A DNA stretch of 64,000 bases, taken from NCBI GenBank assembly GCA_017553625.1, contig JAFZKP010000009.1, positions 1 through 64,000 on the forward strand, written 5' to 3'. The stretch's first letter is position 1, and each line of letters starts with the position of its first letter. Of this stretch, positions 8,273 to 18,500 are shown piece by piece. The notes beneath the pieces were generated by a model. It saw only the letters and a list, made by a program, of their open reading frames with translations. It did no database searches and was not told the origin of the DNA. The DNA comes from Bacteroidales bacterium. Its GTDB lineage: Bacteria > Bacteroidota > Bacteroidia > Bacteroidales > F082. Position numbers and translations under genes: made by a program.

Positions 8273-9652
8273 ATGAAAAGAATATTAGTCATAGCATTAT
8301 TATTAATAGGTGTCACCGCCTCCGCCCAATCCCTCACGGACCCGGAAACTGACCCTGTCATCAACAACCGCATTGCGCAATGGCAGGACCTGAAGTTCGG
8401 TTTCATGATGCACTGGGGCATGTATGCACAGTGGGGCGTGGTGGAGTCATGGTCTATCTGCAACGAGGACTGGATTGACCGCAAAGGTGCTAATTATATC
8501 CAGTATAAAAATGATTATCAGGCACTTAACACCACATTCAATCCTTCAAAATTCGACCCTGACGCTTGGGCGAAACTCGCAAAAGAGGCTGGAATGAAAT
8601 ATGTGGTCTTCACCACTAAGCATCACGATGGCTTCTGCATGTACAACACCAAGGAAACATCATATTCTACAGTCGATTCATCATGTCCTTTCTCCAAAAA
8701 CGAGAAAGCCGACATCACCGGTGCTATAGTCGAAGCCTTTAGAAATCAAGGATTTTGGACAGGTCTCTACTTCTCGAAAGCCGACTGGCATCATCCCGAT
8801 TATTGGGCAGAGCAATGGGCAACACCTGATAGAAACGTGAACTATGACCCTCATAAATATCCTGAGCGTTGGCAAAAATTCTGTAATTTCACCTATAATC
8901 AGATTCGTGAATTGACTCACAACTACGGCGACATCGACATTCTTTGGCTCGATGGCGGCTGGGTGCGTCCGGAGTACAGCCTCAACGACGAATACCGCTC
9001 TTGGCTCGGCTGCAAAGGATATATCCAGGACATCGACATGCCGAAAATTGCAGCAATGGCACGTGAAAACAACCCTGACCTCATCATCGTCGACCGCACT
9101 GTGCATGGGAAATATGAGAACTACCAGACTCCTGAACAGCAGGTGCCCGACACTTTGCTTCCTTTTCCGTGGGAGACTTGCATGTCAATGGGCGACTCAT
9201 GGTCGTATGTCGAGACTGACAACTACAAGAGTACCAATAAGATAGTACATCTTTTAATCGATATTGTGGCAAAAGGTGGCAACTATCTCCTCAACGTCGG
9301 CCCGTCACCGGATGGCGAGCTGCCTCCAACAGCGGTCGAACGTATGCACGAGATTGGCAAATGGATGAAAATCAATGGGGAAGCCATCTACGGCACACGC
9401 CCGTTTTATCCTTACTGCGATGGAAAAGTGCGCTTTACACAGAAAAACGGCAAGATTTATGCAATATACATGCTTGACGAAGGCGAGAAAATGCCTAACT
9501 TGATAAAAATCAATGCTAATTTGAATAAAAACAATGTTAAAATCCTTGGCAGCAAGGCAAAAGCCAAGCTCACCAAAACCGCCGACGGATACCTTATTAA
9601 TATTAATGGCGATGTCAACCTCGAACACGCCGTCGTTTTTGAATTAAAATAA
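8273..9652 (+). CDS. Alpha-L-fucosidase, glycoside hydrolase family 29, secreted
   Basis: A 459-residue exo-fucosidase that releases terminal L-fucose from glycans. The second ATG (8273) is chosen because it places a clean Sec signal at the N-terminus ([13 protein letters not shown]...ASAQ). Family marks are HWGMYAQWG near residue 45, the [12 protein letters not shown] block near 115, and [11 protein letters not shown] with the probable nucleophile Asp227. The C-terminal region (about 360-459) is the small beta-sandwich typical of the family. Acts in periplasm or at the surface. No SusC/SusD pair is adjacent, so it is not part of an obvious polysaccharide-utilisation locus. It is followed 10 bp later by ahcY, probably on one transcript. 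Confidence 0.93.
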   Translation: MKRILVIALLLIGVTASAQSLTDPETDPVINNRIAQWQDLKFGFMMHWGMYAQWGVVESWSICNEDWIDRKGANYIQYKNDYQALNTTFNPSKFDPDAWAKLAKEAGMKYVVFTTKHHDGFCMYNTKETSYSTVDSSCPFSKNEKADITGAIVEAFRNQGFWTGLYFSKADWHHPDYWAEQWATPDRNVNYDPHKYPERWQKFCNFTYNQIRELTHNYGDIDILWLDGGWVRPEYSLNDEYRSWLGCKGYIQDIDMPKIAAMARENNPDLIIVDRTVHGKYENYQTPEQQVPDTLLPFPWETCMSMGDSWSYVETDNYKSTNKIVHLLIDIVAKGGNYLLNVGPSPDGELPPTAVERMHEIGKWMKINGEAIYGTRPFYPYCDGKVRFTQKNGKIYAIYMLDEGEKMPNLIKINANLNKNNVKILGSKAKAKLTKTADGYLININGDVNLEHAVVFELK

Positions 9653-9662
9653 AATTGGAAAT

Positions 9663-11090
9663 ATGAAAGAAGAACTCAAAAGAATGGACCTTCCTTATCT
9701 CATCGCTGACCCGAGTCTGGCAGAGTGGGGAAGAAAAGACATTGAAATTTCGGAACACGAAATGCCGGGTTTGATGGCGCTTCGCAAGAAATACAGCGAG
9801 AGCAAGCCTCTCAAAGGCGCTCGTATCAGCGGCTCGCTCCACATGACAATACAGACCGCATGTCTCATCGAGACATTGAAGGCTCTCGGCGCCGAGGTGC
9901 GCTGGGCAAGCTGCAACATCTTCTCTACGCAAGACCACGCAGCGGCAGGTATCGTGGCGGGCGGAACTCCTGTGTTCGCTTGGAAAGGCGAGACCCTCGA
10001 CGACTATTGGTGGTGCACCATGCGCGCCCTCACATTCCCTGACGGCAACGGTCCAGACCTCATCGTCGACGACGGCGGTGACGCTACGTTGTTGATTCAC
10101 AAAGGCTATGAGTGTGAAAACGACCCTAAACTCCTCGAAGTGGTGCCGACAAACGCTGAAGAGAAAGCCTTGATGGGCGTAATCAAAGAGACGTACAAAC
10201 AAGACCCGCAGCATTGGCACAAGGTCGTCGCCAACTGGAAAGGCGTGTCGGAAGAGACAACGACAGGCGTTCATCGTCTCTACCAGATGAAAGAAGCCGG
10301 AAAGCTTCTTGTCCCTGCTATCAACGTTAACGATAGCGTCACCAAGAGCAAGTTTGACAACATGTACGGCTGCCGTGAGTCACTCGCTGACGGCATCAAA
10401 CGCGCTACCGACGTGATGCTCGCTGGTAAAGTCATCGTGGTTCTCGGCTATGGCGACGTCGGTAAAGGCTGCGCACAGTCAATGCGTTCGTATGGCGCCC
10501 GCGTCCTCGTCACAGAAATCGACCCTATCTGCGCACTGCAGGCTGCAATGGAAGGCTACGAAGTCACTACGATGGAAGAGGCAGTTAAGGAAGGCAACAT
10601 CTTCGTCACATGCACAGGCAACTGCGACGTCATCACTCTCGAGCACATGCTTCAGATGAAAGACCAGGCTATCGTCTGCAATATCGGTCACTTCGACAAC
10701 GAGATTCAGGTCAATGCATTGGAAAACTACAAAGGTGTCAAGAAAATCAACATCAAACCACAGGTCGATAAGTTCGTGAAACCTGACGGAAAAGCTATCT
10801 TCATCTTGGCCGAAGGCCGTCTCGTGAACCTCGGTTGCGCCACAGGTCACGCCAGCTTCGTGATGAGCAACTCGTTCACCAACCAGACACTGGCTCAGAT
10901 GGACCTCTGGGAAAAACGAGGCACATATCCGATCGATGTCTACTGCCTCCCGAAATATCTCGACGAAGAAGTCGCTCGTCTGCATCTTGAGAAAATCGGT
11001 GTGAAATTGACGAAACTTACACAAAAACAGGCCGACTACATCGGCGTCCCAATCAACGGACCATTCAAATCTGACATTTACAGATATTAA
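9663..11090 (+). CDS. ahcY: S-adenosyl-L-homocysteine hydrolase
   Basis: Cleaves S-adenosylhomocysteine to adenosine and homocysteine, removing the product inhibitor of methyltransferases; cytosolic, NAD-dependent. The 475-residue length is typical. Visible marks: [13 protein letters not shown] and [14 protein letters not shown] for substrate binding, [13 protein letters not shown] with the catalytic Lys region, the Rossmann [11 protein letters not shown] motif near residue 262, the GHFDNEI block, and the C-terminal KSDIYRY tail that reaches into the neighbouring subunit. It ends at a strong hairpin terminator. Confidence 0.98.
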   Translation: MKEELKRMDLPYLIADPSLAEWGRKDIEISEHEMPGLMALRKKYSESKPLKGARISGSLHMTIQTACLIETLKALGAEVRWASCNIFSTQDHAAAGIVAGGTPVFAWKGETLDDYWWCTMRALTFPDGNGPDLIVDDGGDATLLIHKGYECENDPKLLEVVPTNAEEKALMGVIKETYKQDPQHWHKVVANWKGVSEETTTGVHRLYQMKEAGKLLVPAINVNDSVTKSKFDNMYGCRESLADGIKRATDVMLAGKVIVVLGYGDVGKGCAQSMRSYGARVLVTEIDPICALQAAMEGYEVTTMEEAVKEGNIFVTCTGNCDVITLEHMLQMKDQAIVCNIGHFDNEIQVNALENYKGVKKINIKPQVDKFVKPDGKAIFILAEGRLVNLGCATGHASFVMSNSFTNQTLAQMDLWEKRGTYPIDVYCLPKYLDEEVARLHLEKIGVKLTKLTQKQADYIGVPINGPFKSDIYRY

Positions 11091-11120
11091 AAAAACGCGG
11101 TTTTTAAACCGCGTTTTTTT
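11091..11120. terminator. Strong bidirectional intrinsic terminator between ahcY and the convergent lipoprotein gene
   Basis: A 13-bp stem (AAAAACGCGGTTT, loop TT, AAACCGCGTTTTT) lies directly after the ahcY stop and is followed by a T run. Because the other arm begins with an A run, it works equally for the minus-strand gene ending at 11119, whose stop codon overlaps it. Confidence 0.93.
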
Positions 11121-11556
11121 AATTATACACCCTCAATGACGTCCCGTCATATTCCGTGAAATACTGTATCAGCGGATACCCAGTGCCCTCAATGATGCTG
11201 CCGTCCAGAATCGAATATTTGTAGTTGCTGCAAGAGTCGAGGACGTAAGGCAGGTCGACGTACAGACGGTTGTTCGGGCAGGCGTACGGGTTGTTTGGCG
11301 CGAGGCGTTCATAAGCTCTGAATTCGTCAAGATTGTATCGGTAGATTATGATGCCGTAGCTCGGCAGTTGTGATGTCACGTACATCCATCCTCCTACAGT
11401 ATTAAGTTCTTGATATTCAAGGGAGTTTGGGTATATTGTGAAGTTTATGCTTATTTCAGGCTCGTTGGGATTCTCCGGTTTGCTGTTACATGAAACGGTA
11501 AAAATCGCCGCTAAAGCGACAAAAAATAACGCTGAAACTCTAAAAATTTTCATCAT
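11119..11556 (-). CDS. Rieske-fold-like lipoprotein without the normal Fe-S ligands
   Basis: A 145-residue lipoprotein: signal with lipobox TVSC (Cys near 23), then a beta-rich domain. The layout FRAYERLAPNNPYACP ... DSCSNYKYSILDGSIIEGTGYPLIQY ... LRVYN mirrors small Bacteroidota Rieske-like lipoproteins ('AYDRxCP...CxxCGSxFxxxxGxxxxGPAxxPLxxY'). The two C-x-H ligand pairs of a true Rieske centre are missing; only single cysteines remain, so it probably does not hold a [2Fe-2S] cluster. Function unknown. A good promoter (CTTG, 18 bp, TAATTTTG at 11574-11581, minus strand) lies just upstream. Confidence 0.65.
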   Translation of the reverse strand: MMKIFRVSALFFVALAAIFTVSCNSKPENPNEPEISINFTIYPNSLEYQELNTVGGWMYVTSQLPSYGIIIYRYNLDEFRAYERLAPNNPYACPNNRLYVDLPYVLDSCSNYKYSILDGSIIEGTGYPLIQYFTEYDGTSLRVYN

Positions 11557-11573
11557 TTCAAAATATTTTGGTG

Positions 11574-11581
11574 CAAAATTA
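11574..11581 (-). promoter_or_regulatory. Bacteroidota -7 box TAATTTTG for the Rieske-like lipoprotein
   Basis: TAATTTTG on the minus strand matches TAnnTTTG, with CTTG 18 bp upstream as a -33 element. It is 18 bp before the lipoprotein ATG. Confidence 0.6.
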
Positions 11582-11787
11582 ATAATTTTTCTTACAGGAC
11601 AAGGGTCAAAGTGTTGTAAAAAATCTTTCCTAAAACCCTAAATTTTGATTTTTTTCGAAAAATCTGCCCCAAATAAAATGTTTATAAAATGTTTATTTTT
11701 AACATGTTACAAAATGCTAACGTTATTTGTTGAAAAATATTTTTACTAATTTGAATTAATTTGCTTGTGGGGTTAAAAAAAATGTTG

Positions 11788-11795
11788 TATTTTTG
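11788..11795 (+). promoter_or_regulatory. Bacteroidota -7 box TATTTTTG for the receptor operon
   Basis: TATTTTTG fits the TAnnTTTG consensus of the primary sigma factor in Bacteroidota; CTTG at 11764-11767 gives a 20-bp spacing for the -33 element. It is 62 bp before the receptor start. Confidence 0.65.
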
Positions 11796-11857
11796 AACCC
11801 TAAAAATTGTGTGCAAAAGAAAAATTATTTGAGTAGTATAACATAAAAATTCAAGGT

Positions 11858-14800
11858 ATGTTAAAAAAATTACTATTTTTACTCTGCATTGTGCTGACGT
11901 CGTGGTCGTTGGCGCTTGCACAACAAGGTCGTCTTAAGGGTGTCATTAAGGACAAAGAGACCGGCGAGCCTATTCCATTTGCCAACGTTGTTTTGGAAAA
12001 CGGCGGTACACAGGTGGGTGGTGCCAGTTCGGATTTCGATGGTAACTATGACATCAACCCTATCCCTCCGGGAACCTATGACCTTAAAGCCACTTATGTG
12101 GGTTACAACACTTTCCTTATGAAAGGCGTTGTGATTTCAGGTAACAAGATTACCTTCCAAGACGTCTCGATGAGTATGCAGTCGGAAATGCTGGATGCTG
12201 TTGAGATTGTCGACTACAAGGTGCCTTTGATCTCAAAGGACCAGACTTCAGCTGGTGCTACCATCACCGCCGAGGAAATCGCGAAGATGCCTAACCGTTC
12301 AGCAGAAGCTGTTGCTGCTACTGTCGGTGGCGTGTTCTCAGCCGACGGTGAAGTGGGTAACATGCGTGGTGCACGTTCTGAAGGTACTGTTTATTACATC
12401 GATGGTGTCCGCGTCATCGGTAGCCACTCGGTTCCACAATCAGCTATCGACCAGGTTGAGGTTATGCTTTCCGGTACTCCTGCTATGTACGGCGACGTTA
12501 CCGGTGGTATCATCAACATGACAACGAAGGGCCCTTCAAGAACCTTCGGCGCAGGTTTGGAAGTCGAGCAGTCAATTGACGGCTACGGCCACACCAGAGT
12601 CGGTATCAACGCCCAGGGTCCTCTCATCAAAGGTAAGAAGTCAGAGACAGCTCTCCTCGGTTTCTTCGTGTCAGGCGAGTTCACCCGTAACAAAGACGGC
12701 GCGATCTCAGCAATCGGTCACTATAAAGCTACCGACAGCTGGCTCGATTATATCAAGGAGCACCCACTCCGCCTCGCAAGCTCTGGCGACGGTGTCTACC
12801 CTAACGGTGAATTCACCAGAATGGGTTCGATGGAATATGTGAAAAACTCACAAAACACATCAAACTGGACAATCAACACAACAGGAAGTATCAGCATCCG
12901 CACAACTGAGACAATCAACCTCTCAATCGGTGGTGCTTATATGAAACAGAAAGCTCACGGTTTCAGCCGTAACCAGGAATACTTCAACTTCGACAAGAAC
13001 TACATTTCTGACTATCAGAACTGGCGTGTCTACGGTCGTTTCACACAGAGATTCCCAACGGCTCCGGAAAGCACTTCTTTGATTAAGAACTTCTACTACA
13101 GCTTGCAGGTCGACTACTCACGCGTCAATAGCTCCAACTATGACCCAGACCACAAGAAAGATATTTGGAAATATGGTTATCTCGGTAAATACTCCATCTA
13201 TAAGACCCCTTCATACGTGATGGATACTGCTATCACAGTTGATGGTCATACTTATACAAACGTGTGGCACACAGCATCATGGGACTATGATACTCTTGTA
13301 ACTTTCAAGGCATCAGACTATAACCCATTGCTCGCCAAATACACTTCGATGGTTTATGATTTGTACAGCGATCCAACAGGTCACTATACAAACTTCGACG
13401 ATATCCAGCTCAGCCAGGGTCTTCTCAACTCAGGTTCACCTTCATCATTCTATGGCTTGTATGCTGCTCCTGGAGCAATCCAATCAAACTATGGATATAG
13501 CGAAAGCGACCAGTTCGGTGTGAACCTCGCAACAGCTATGACTCTTGGAAACCACGAAATCAAATTCGGTCTCCAGTATGAACAGAGAAACCAGAGATCT
13601 TACAGTATCGGTGGCTATAGCCTGTGGTACCTCATGAGAAACCTCGCCAACTTCCACATCGACCAGTTGGATGTTAACAATCCTGAAATAGTTTCTTACA
13701 ACGGATTCGTTGATACAATCAAGTTCTACAGAAACTACAATGCCGCTGACCAGTATCAGTTCGACAAGAACCTCCGTAATGCTCTCGGTCTCAGCGAGAC
13801 AGGTGTCGACTGGATCAACACTGACTCATACGACTTCAATGACAACTCAATCGAGTACTATGACAGAGAAGGCATTATGCACAAGGCTTATCTCAACGAT
13901 GGCTTTGACATCAGCATGTTCACACCAGACGAGTTGACACAGGACGGTAACTCATACGTTTCATATCAGGGTTATGACTACCTTGGTAAGAAACTCAGCA
14001 AGCAGCCAAGCTTCGAAGACTTCTTCACAGAGAAAGACGAAAACGGTAACTATACACGTCCGGTCGGTTCATTCAGACCAATCTACATGGCAGGTTACAT
14101 CCAGGATAAGTTCGCTTTCAAAGACCTTATCTTCAACGTCGGTGTCCGTGTCGACCGTTTCGATGCTAACCAGAAAGTTTTGAAAGATCCTTACATCCTC
14201 TATGATTACTATACAGTAGGTGACAAGATGAGCGATGGCAAGATTGTTCTTCCTAATGGAACAACAGCCAACCTGCCAAGCAACATCGGCGAAGATTACG
14301 CAATCTACGTTAATAATATAAAGGATATTACTCAAGTCATGGGTTATCGTTATGAAAACACATGGTATGATGCAGAAGGTGCAGAAATCAGCGACCCTAC
14401 AACATTGAACGCCGGTAGCGGTGTCACTGCATGGGTTAAGGATAAAGACCAGCAGCACGTCGACGTCAAGTCATTCAAGGACTACAGCCCACAATGGACA
14501 GTGATGCCACGTATCTCCTTCTCATTCCCGATTTCTGATGACGCTTTGTTCTTCGCTCACTATGACGTTATGACACAGCGTCCTTCAAACATCAACATCA
14601 ATATCTACGACTACTACTACTTCGCACAGAGTAGCGGTACTCTCAACAACCCTGCATTGAAACCAACACAGACAATCGACTATGAGCTCGGTTTCACACA
14701 GAAGTTGACCAATTCGTCATCAATGACAATCACAGCTTATTATAAGGAGTTGCGTAACATGATCCAGATGTACCGTTACACTGGTGCATATCCAAAGGAT

Positions 14801-15571
14801 TATACATCATATAGCAACTTGGACTTCGGTACTGTCAAGGGTATCACAGCATCATACGACTTGCGTAGAACAAAGAACGTACGTCTCCGTGCATCATACA
14901 CATTGCAGTACACCAACGCTACTGGTGCATCAACAACCACAATGAGTGCTTTGATTGCAGCTGGTGTTCCTAACTTGCGTTCAACATTCGCAATGCCTTG
15001 GGACCGCCGTCACCAGTTCAACGTCACTTTGGACTATCGTTTCGCATCAGGCAAGGACTACAACGGTCCTGTCTCAAAACGCGAGAAGTCAGGCAAGAAG
15101 CCTATCCAATGGCTGGCTAACACTGGTCTCTCACTCACAATGCAGGGCGGTTCAGGTACTCCATACACAGCACAGAGCAATATCAACTCACCTATTTCAC
15201 AGGGTACCAACTTGTTGAAGGGTTCATACTACGGCTCACGCCTCCCATGGGCATTCCGTTTCGACCTCCGTCTCGACAAGGATATCGACCTGAAACTCGG
15301 CAAGAAAGACAACGAGAACAGACGTCCGGCTTACCTCAACGTTTATCTCCAGGTTCTTAACGTGCTGAATTCAAAGAATATCATTGATGTTTACTCATCA
15401 ACAGGTAACCCTGATGACGATGGCTATCTTACAGCTCCGGAATGGCAGCGTGAAATCGCCAACCAGACAAGTGCTGATGCTTATGCAGAGTTGTATAGAT
15501 TGTATGTCAACAGCATGTACAACTATTCATCACCTCGTCAGATTCGAATTGGTATGATCTTTAACTTCTAA
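11858..15571 (+). CDS. TonB-dependent receptor with carboxypeptidase-regulatory-like N-terminal domain
   Basis: A 1237-residue outer-membrane protein. Order of parts: Sec signal (1-21, ending ALAQ), a carboxypeptidase-regulatory-like beta-sandwich (about 22-105, LKGVIKDKETGEPIPFANV), a plug domain (about 125-225, with RGARSEGTVYYIDGVRV) and a long 22-strand-type barrel ending in the aromatic IRIGMIFNF. It is longer than most SusC proteins and is not followed by a SusD. Instead it is followed, after 23 bp, by a 1450-residue secreted protein and a PorV/PorQ-family protein, so it is the first gene of a three-gene unit. Substrate unknown. Codon choice (TCA, CCA, ACA, GCA heavy) differs from the surrounding housekeeping genes, as expected for a strongly expressed envelope protein. 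Confidence 0.88.
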   Translation: MLKKLLFLLCIVLTSWSLALAQQGRLKGVIKDKETGEPIPFANVVLENGGTQVGGASSDFDGNYDINPIPPGTYDLKATYVGYNTFLMKGVVISGNKITFQDVSMSMQSEMLDAVEIVDYKVPLISKDQTSAGATITAEEIAKMPNRSAEAVAATVGGVFSADGEVGNMRGARSEGTVYYIDGVRVIGSHSVPQSAIDQVEVMLSGTPAMYGDVTGGIINMTTKGPSRTFGAGLEVEQSIDGYGHTRVGINAQGPLIKGKKSETALLGFFVSGEFTRNKDGAISAIGHYKATDSWLDYIKEHPLRLASSGDGVYPNGEFTRMGSMEYVKNSQNTSNWTINTTGSISIRTTETINLSIGGAYMKQKAHGFSRNQEYFNFDKNYISDYQNWRVYGRFTQRFPTAPESTSLIKNFYYSLQVDYSRVNSSNYDPDHKKDIWKYGYLGKYSIYKTPSYVMDTAITVDGHTYTNVWHTASWDYDTLVTFKASDYNPLLAKYTSMVYDLYSDPTGHYTNFDDIQLSQGLLNSGSPSSFYGLYAAPGAIQSNYGYSESDQFGVNLATAMTLGNHEIKFGLQYEQRNQRSYSIGGYSLWYLMRNLANFHIDQLDVNNPEIVSYNGFVDTIKFYRNYNAADQYQFDKNLRNALGLSETGVDWINTDSYDFNDNSIEYYDREGIMHKAYLNDGFDISMFTPDELTQDGNSYVSYQGYDYLGKKLSKQPSFEDFFTEKDENGNYTRPVGSFRPIYMAGYIQDKFAFKDLIFNVGVRVDRFDANQKVLKDPYILYDYYTVGDKMSDGKIVLPNGTTANLPSNIGEDYAIYVNNIKDITQVMGYRYENTWYDAEGAEISDPTTLNAGSGVTAWVKDKDQQHVDVKSFKDYSPQWTVMPRISFSFPISDDALFFAHYDVMTQRPSNININIYDYYYFAQSSGTLNNPALKPTQTIDYELGFTQKLTNSSSMTITAYYKELRNMIQMYRYTGAYPKDYTSYSNLDFGTVKGITASYDLRRTKNVRLRASYTLQYTNATGASTTTMSALIAAGVPNLRSTFAMPWDRRHQFNVTLDYRFASGKDYNGPVSKREKSGKKPIQWLANTGLSLTMQGGSGTPYTAQSNINSPISQGTNLLKGSYYGSRLPWAFRFDLRLDKDIDLKLGKKDNENRRPAYLNVYLQVLNVLNSKNIIDVYSSTGNPDDDGYLTAPEWQREIANQTSADAYAELYRLYVNSMYNYSSPRQIRIGMIFNF

Positions 15572-15594
15572 ACAGAAAAATAAATACTGGTAAT

Positions 15595-18500
15595 ATGAAG
15601 ACTATAATTCGTTTATTAACTGTTGCATTTCTTATTGCAAGTGTAACTGAAGTAAGAGCCGAGAAGGTTCAGATGAACGGACCTCAAACTCGGAATCTGA
15701 AACAAACCACTGCTGGATGTACACCATCATCAACTTTCGCATGGTTGAACATCAACAACGCGAGAGTGCGTGTCAACGCTGGTGGTGATATGTGGTGGGA
15801 TCTTCCAGGCGGTTCAGGTGCAAAGTATTACATCCCTGCCAACGGTTCCGCAACTTCATTGTATGCCGGATCTCTCTGGATTGCAGGTATGGACATCAAC
15901 AACCAGTTGAAGTGCGCCGCTATCCGTTTCCGTCAGGTCGGTAACGACTTCTGGACTGGTCCTCTTACAATTGATGGTACTGCTGCTATCGATGCCGCAA
16001 CATGTATGGAATACGACAAGATGTACAACATCACACGTGCTGAAGTCGACGATTTCCTCGCTAACTGCGACGAAAACGGTATTCCTGCTGTAGGTTATGA
16101 GATTCCAACAAACATCATTAACTGGCCAGCTCACGGCGACCCGGCAAGAGGAATGAGCTACTACCTCGCCCCATTCTATGATAGAGACGGCGACGGTGTG
16201 TATGACCCAACACAAGGTGACTATCCTTACTATGACATCACCAACGAACTCTGCCACACACAGACTCCTACAATGGAAGAGATGTACGGCGGCACAATTC
16301 ACGGCTCAATCCTTTCTGACCAAGTCATCAAAGGTGACCAGACAATCTGGTGGGTGTTCAATGATAAAGGTAACTCACACACTGAAACAGGTGGTTCCGC
16401 TATAGGTATGGAAATCAGAGCTCAAGCATTTGCTTTCTCAACAAATGATGAGATTAACAACATGACATTCTATAGCTACGAAATCATCAACCGTTCAACT
16501 TATAAACTGACCAACACATATTTCTCACCTTGGACAGACGTTGACCTTGGCTATGCAAAGGACGACTATGTAGGTTGCGACGTTGCACGTGGTCTAGGTT
16601 ACGGTTACAACGGTGCCAATGTCGATGGTAATGGTGAAACTGAAGCCTACGGTCCTAACCCTCCAGCGGTTGGTGTTGACTTCTTCCAGGGACCATACCT
16701 CGATGCTGATGGTATCGACAACCCTAAATATGATGCTGACGGCAACCAGCTCTGCGACGAGAGTATCAACGGTGTCAACTTCGGTAATGGCATCGTCGAT
16801 GACGAACGTTTCGGTATGCGCCGCTTCGTGTATCACGACAACACCAATAACTCAATCAACGGTGACCCTGATGTTGCTGCTGAATACTACCTCCTCCTTA
16901 GAGGTATTTGGAAGAACGGTGCCAAGATGGAATATGGTGGAACAGCTGTTCCTGGCGCAGCCGGTACAGTGGGTCCTGCTTGCGACTTCATGTTCCCATA
17001 CGACTCTGACCCATGCAACTGGGGTACAGGCGGTTTGACACCTGGTGGCGGCTTCAACCAGAATGGCTTCTACTGGAGCGAAGAGACAGGTAACAACGGT
17101 TCTCCGAACCCTGTCAACGACCGTCGTTTCATGCAGTCAGCTGGTCCTTTCACCTTGGAAGCAGGCGCTGTCAACTACATCACCTTCGGTGTGCCGTGGG
17201 CTCGCGCTACTTCAGGTAAGGCTTGGGCTTCAGTTGAGTTGCTCCGTAAGGTCGATGACAAGTGCCAGTCGATGTTCGATAACTGCTTCAAAGTTCTCGA
17301 CGGTCCATGGGCACCAGATTTGACAATCCGTGAACTTGACAAAAAACTCATTATCTATTTGTCAAATTCAGACATTTCAAACAACTCAAACGAAGATTAC
17401 ATCGAATTGGATCCTAATATCCCAGAACAAGATTCTCTCGGTAATGAATACGACAGATATTTCCGTTTCGAAGGATATAAGATCTATCAGCTCGCAAACG
17501 CAGAAGTTAGTGTTGACCAGATCAACGATGACAGCAAAGCTCGTCTTATCTTCCAGTGCGATATTAAGAATAATGTGAGCAGAATCATCAACTTCATCTA
17601 TGATGAGAATCTCCAGCAGAGTATCCCAACTCTCATGGTTGATGGTGCAGATAATGGTATTACCCATTCATTCGTTGTGACACAAGACCAGTTCACAAAG
17701 AACAACGACCCAAGTCTTGTCAACCATCACACATATTACTTCATGGCTATTGCATACGCTTACAATAATTACATGGAGTATATTCCTGAACTCACTGAAG
17801 GTCAGGGTCAGAAAGCTCCATACCTTGAAGGTCGTAAGAATATCAAGTTGTACTCAGCTATTCCACATAAGATTGTGAATGGTACTGTTATTAACTCATC
17901 ATACGGTGATCAGCCAGTTATCTCACGTTGGGTGGGTATCGGCAATGGTGGTAACCATCTCGAACTTTCAGATGAAGATGTTGAGACATTGTTGAATCGT
18001 ACACCAGGCAGCGAGACAAACTTGTTTGGTATGGAAGACTATCCGGTGATTTATCACCCGACATACAAGAGAGGATACGGCCCTGTCAATGTTAAGATTG
18101 TTGATCCATTGAATGTACAGCCAACAGATTATGCAATCTGGTATCATGATTTCGTGAATAGAGAAATCCTTAGCGTCACAGGTGATCCTTCAATTGTTGG
18201 CGATAAGGCAACCAAGAATGTGTTCAAATGGACTTTGAAAGATCTTGTAACAGGAGAAGAATTTGAATCAGATACAACAACTGAGCTCTCAAGCGAGAAA
18301 TTGTTTATCGAAAGAGGTATTTCAATTGACATTGAGCAGCCTTGGAATGTTGGTCCTTACAACGTCGGTAAGACAGGAGCATCAAGTAGCGATGTCGCGG
18401 CTTATGCAGTTCTGTCACCAAAGAATGGCGTCCTGCATACGTCTGTTACATACGCCGACAGTTCAAATCGTTGGCTCAGTGGTATCAGAGATAGTGATGC

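Larger units (their letters stand above)
11557..11857. other. AT-rich divergent promoter region, no gene
   Basis: This 301-bp gap separates the minus-strand Rieske-like lipoprotein from the plus-strand receptor operon. It is very AT-rich, has no credible reading frame, and carries one TAnnTTTG box on each strand (11574-11581 minus, 11788-11795 plus). The about 62 bases after the plus-strand box form the leader of the receptor mRNA; I see no clear riboswitch or hairpin. Confidence 0.7.

Noticed and set aside
11858-15571. SusC-type nutrient receptor with a SusD partner
   Set aside because: No SusD-like gene follows; the next gene is a T9SS-type protein, so a polysaccharide-utilisation locus is not supported.
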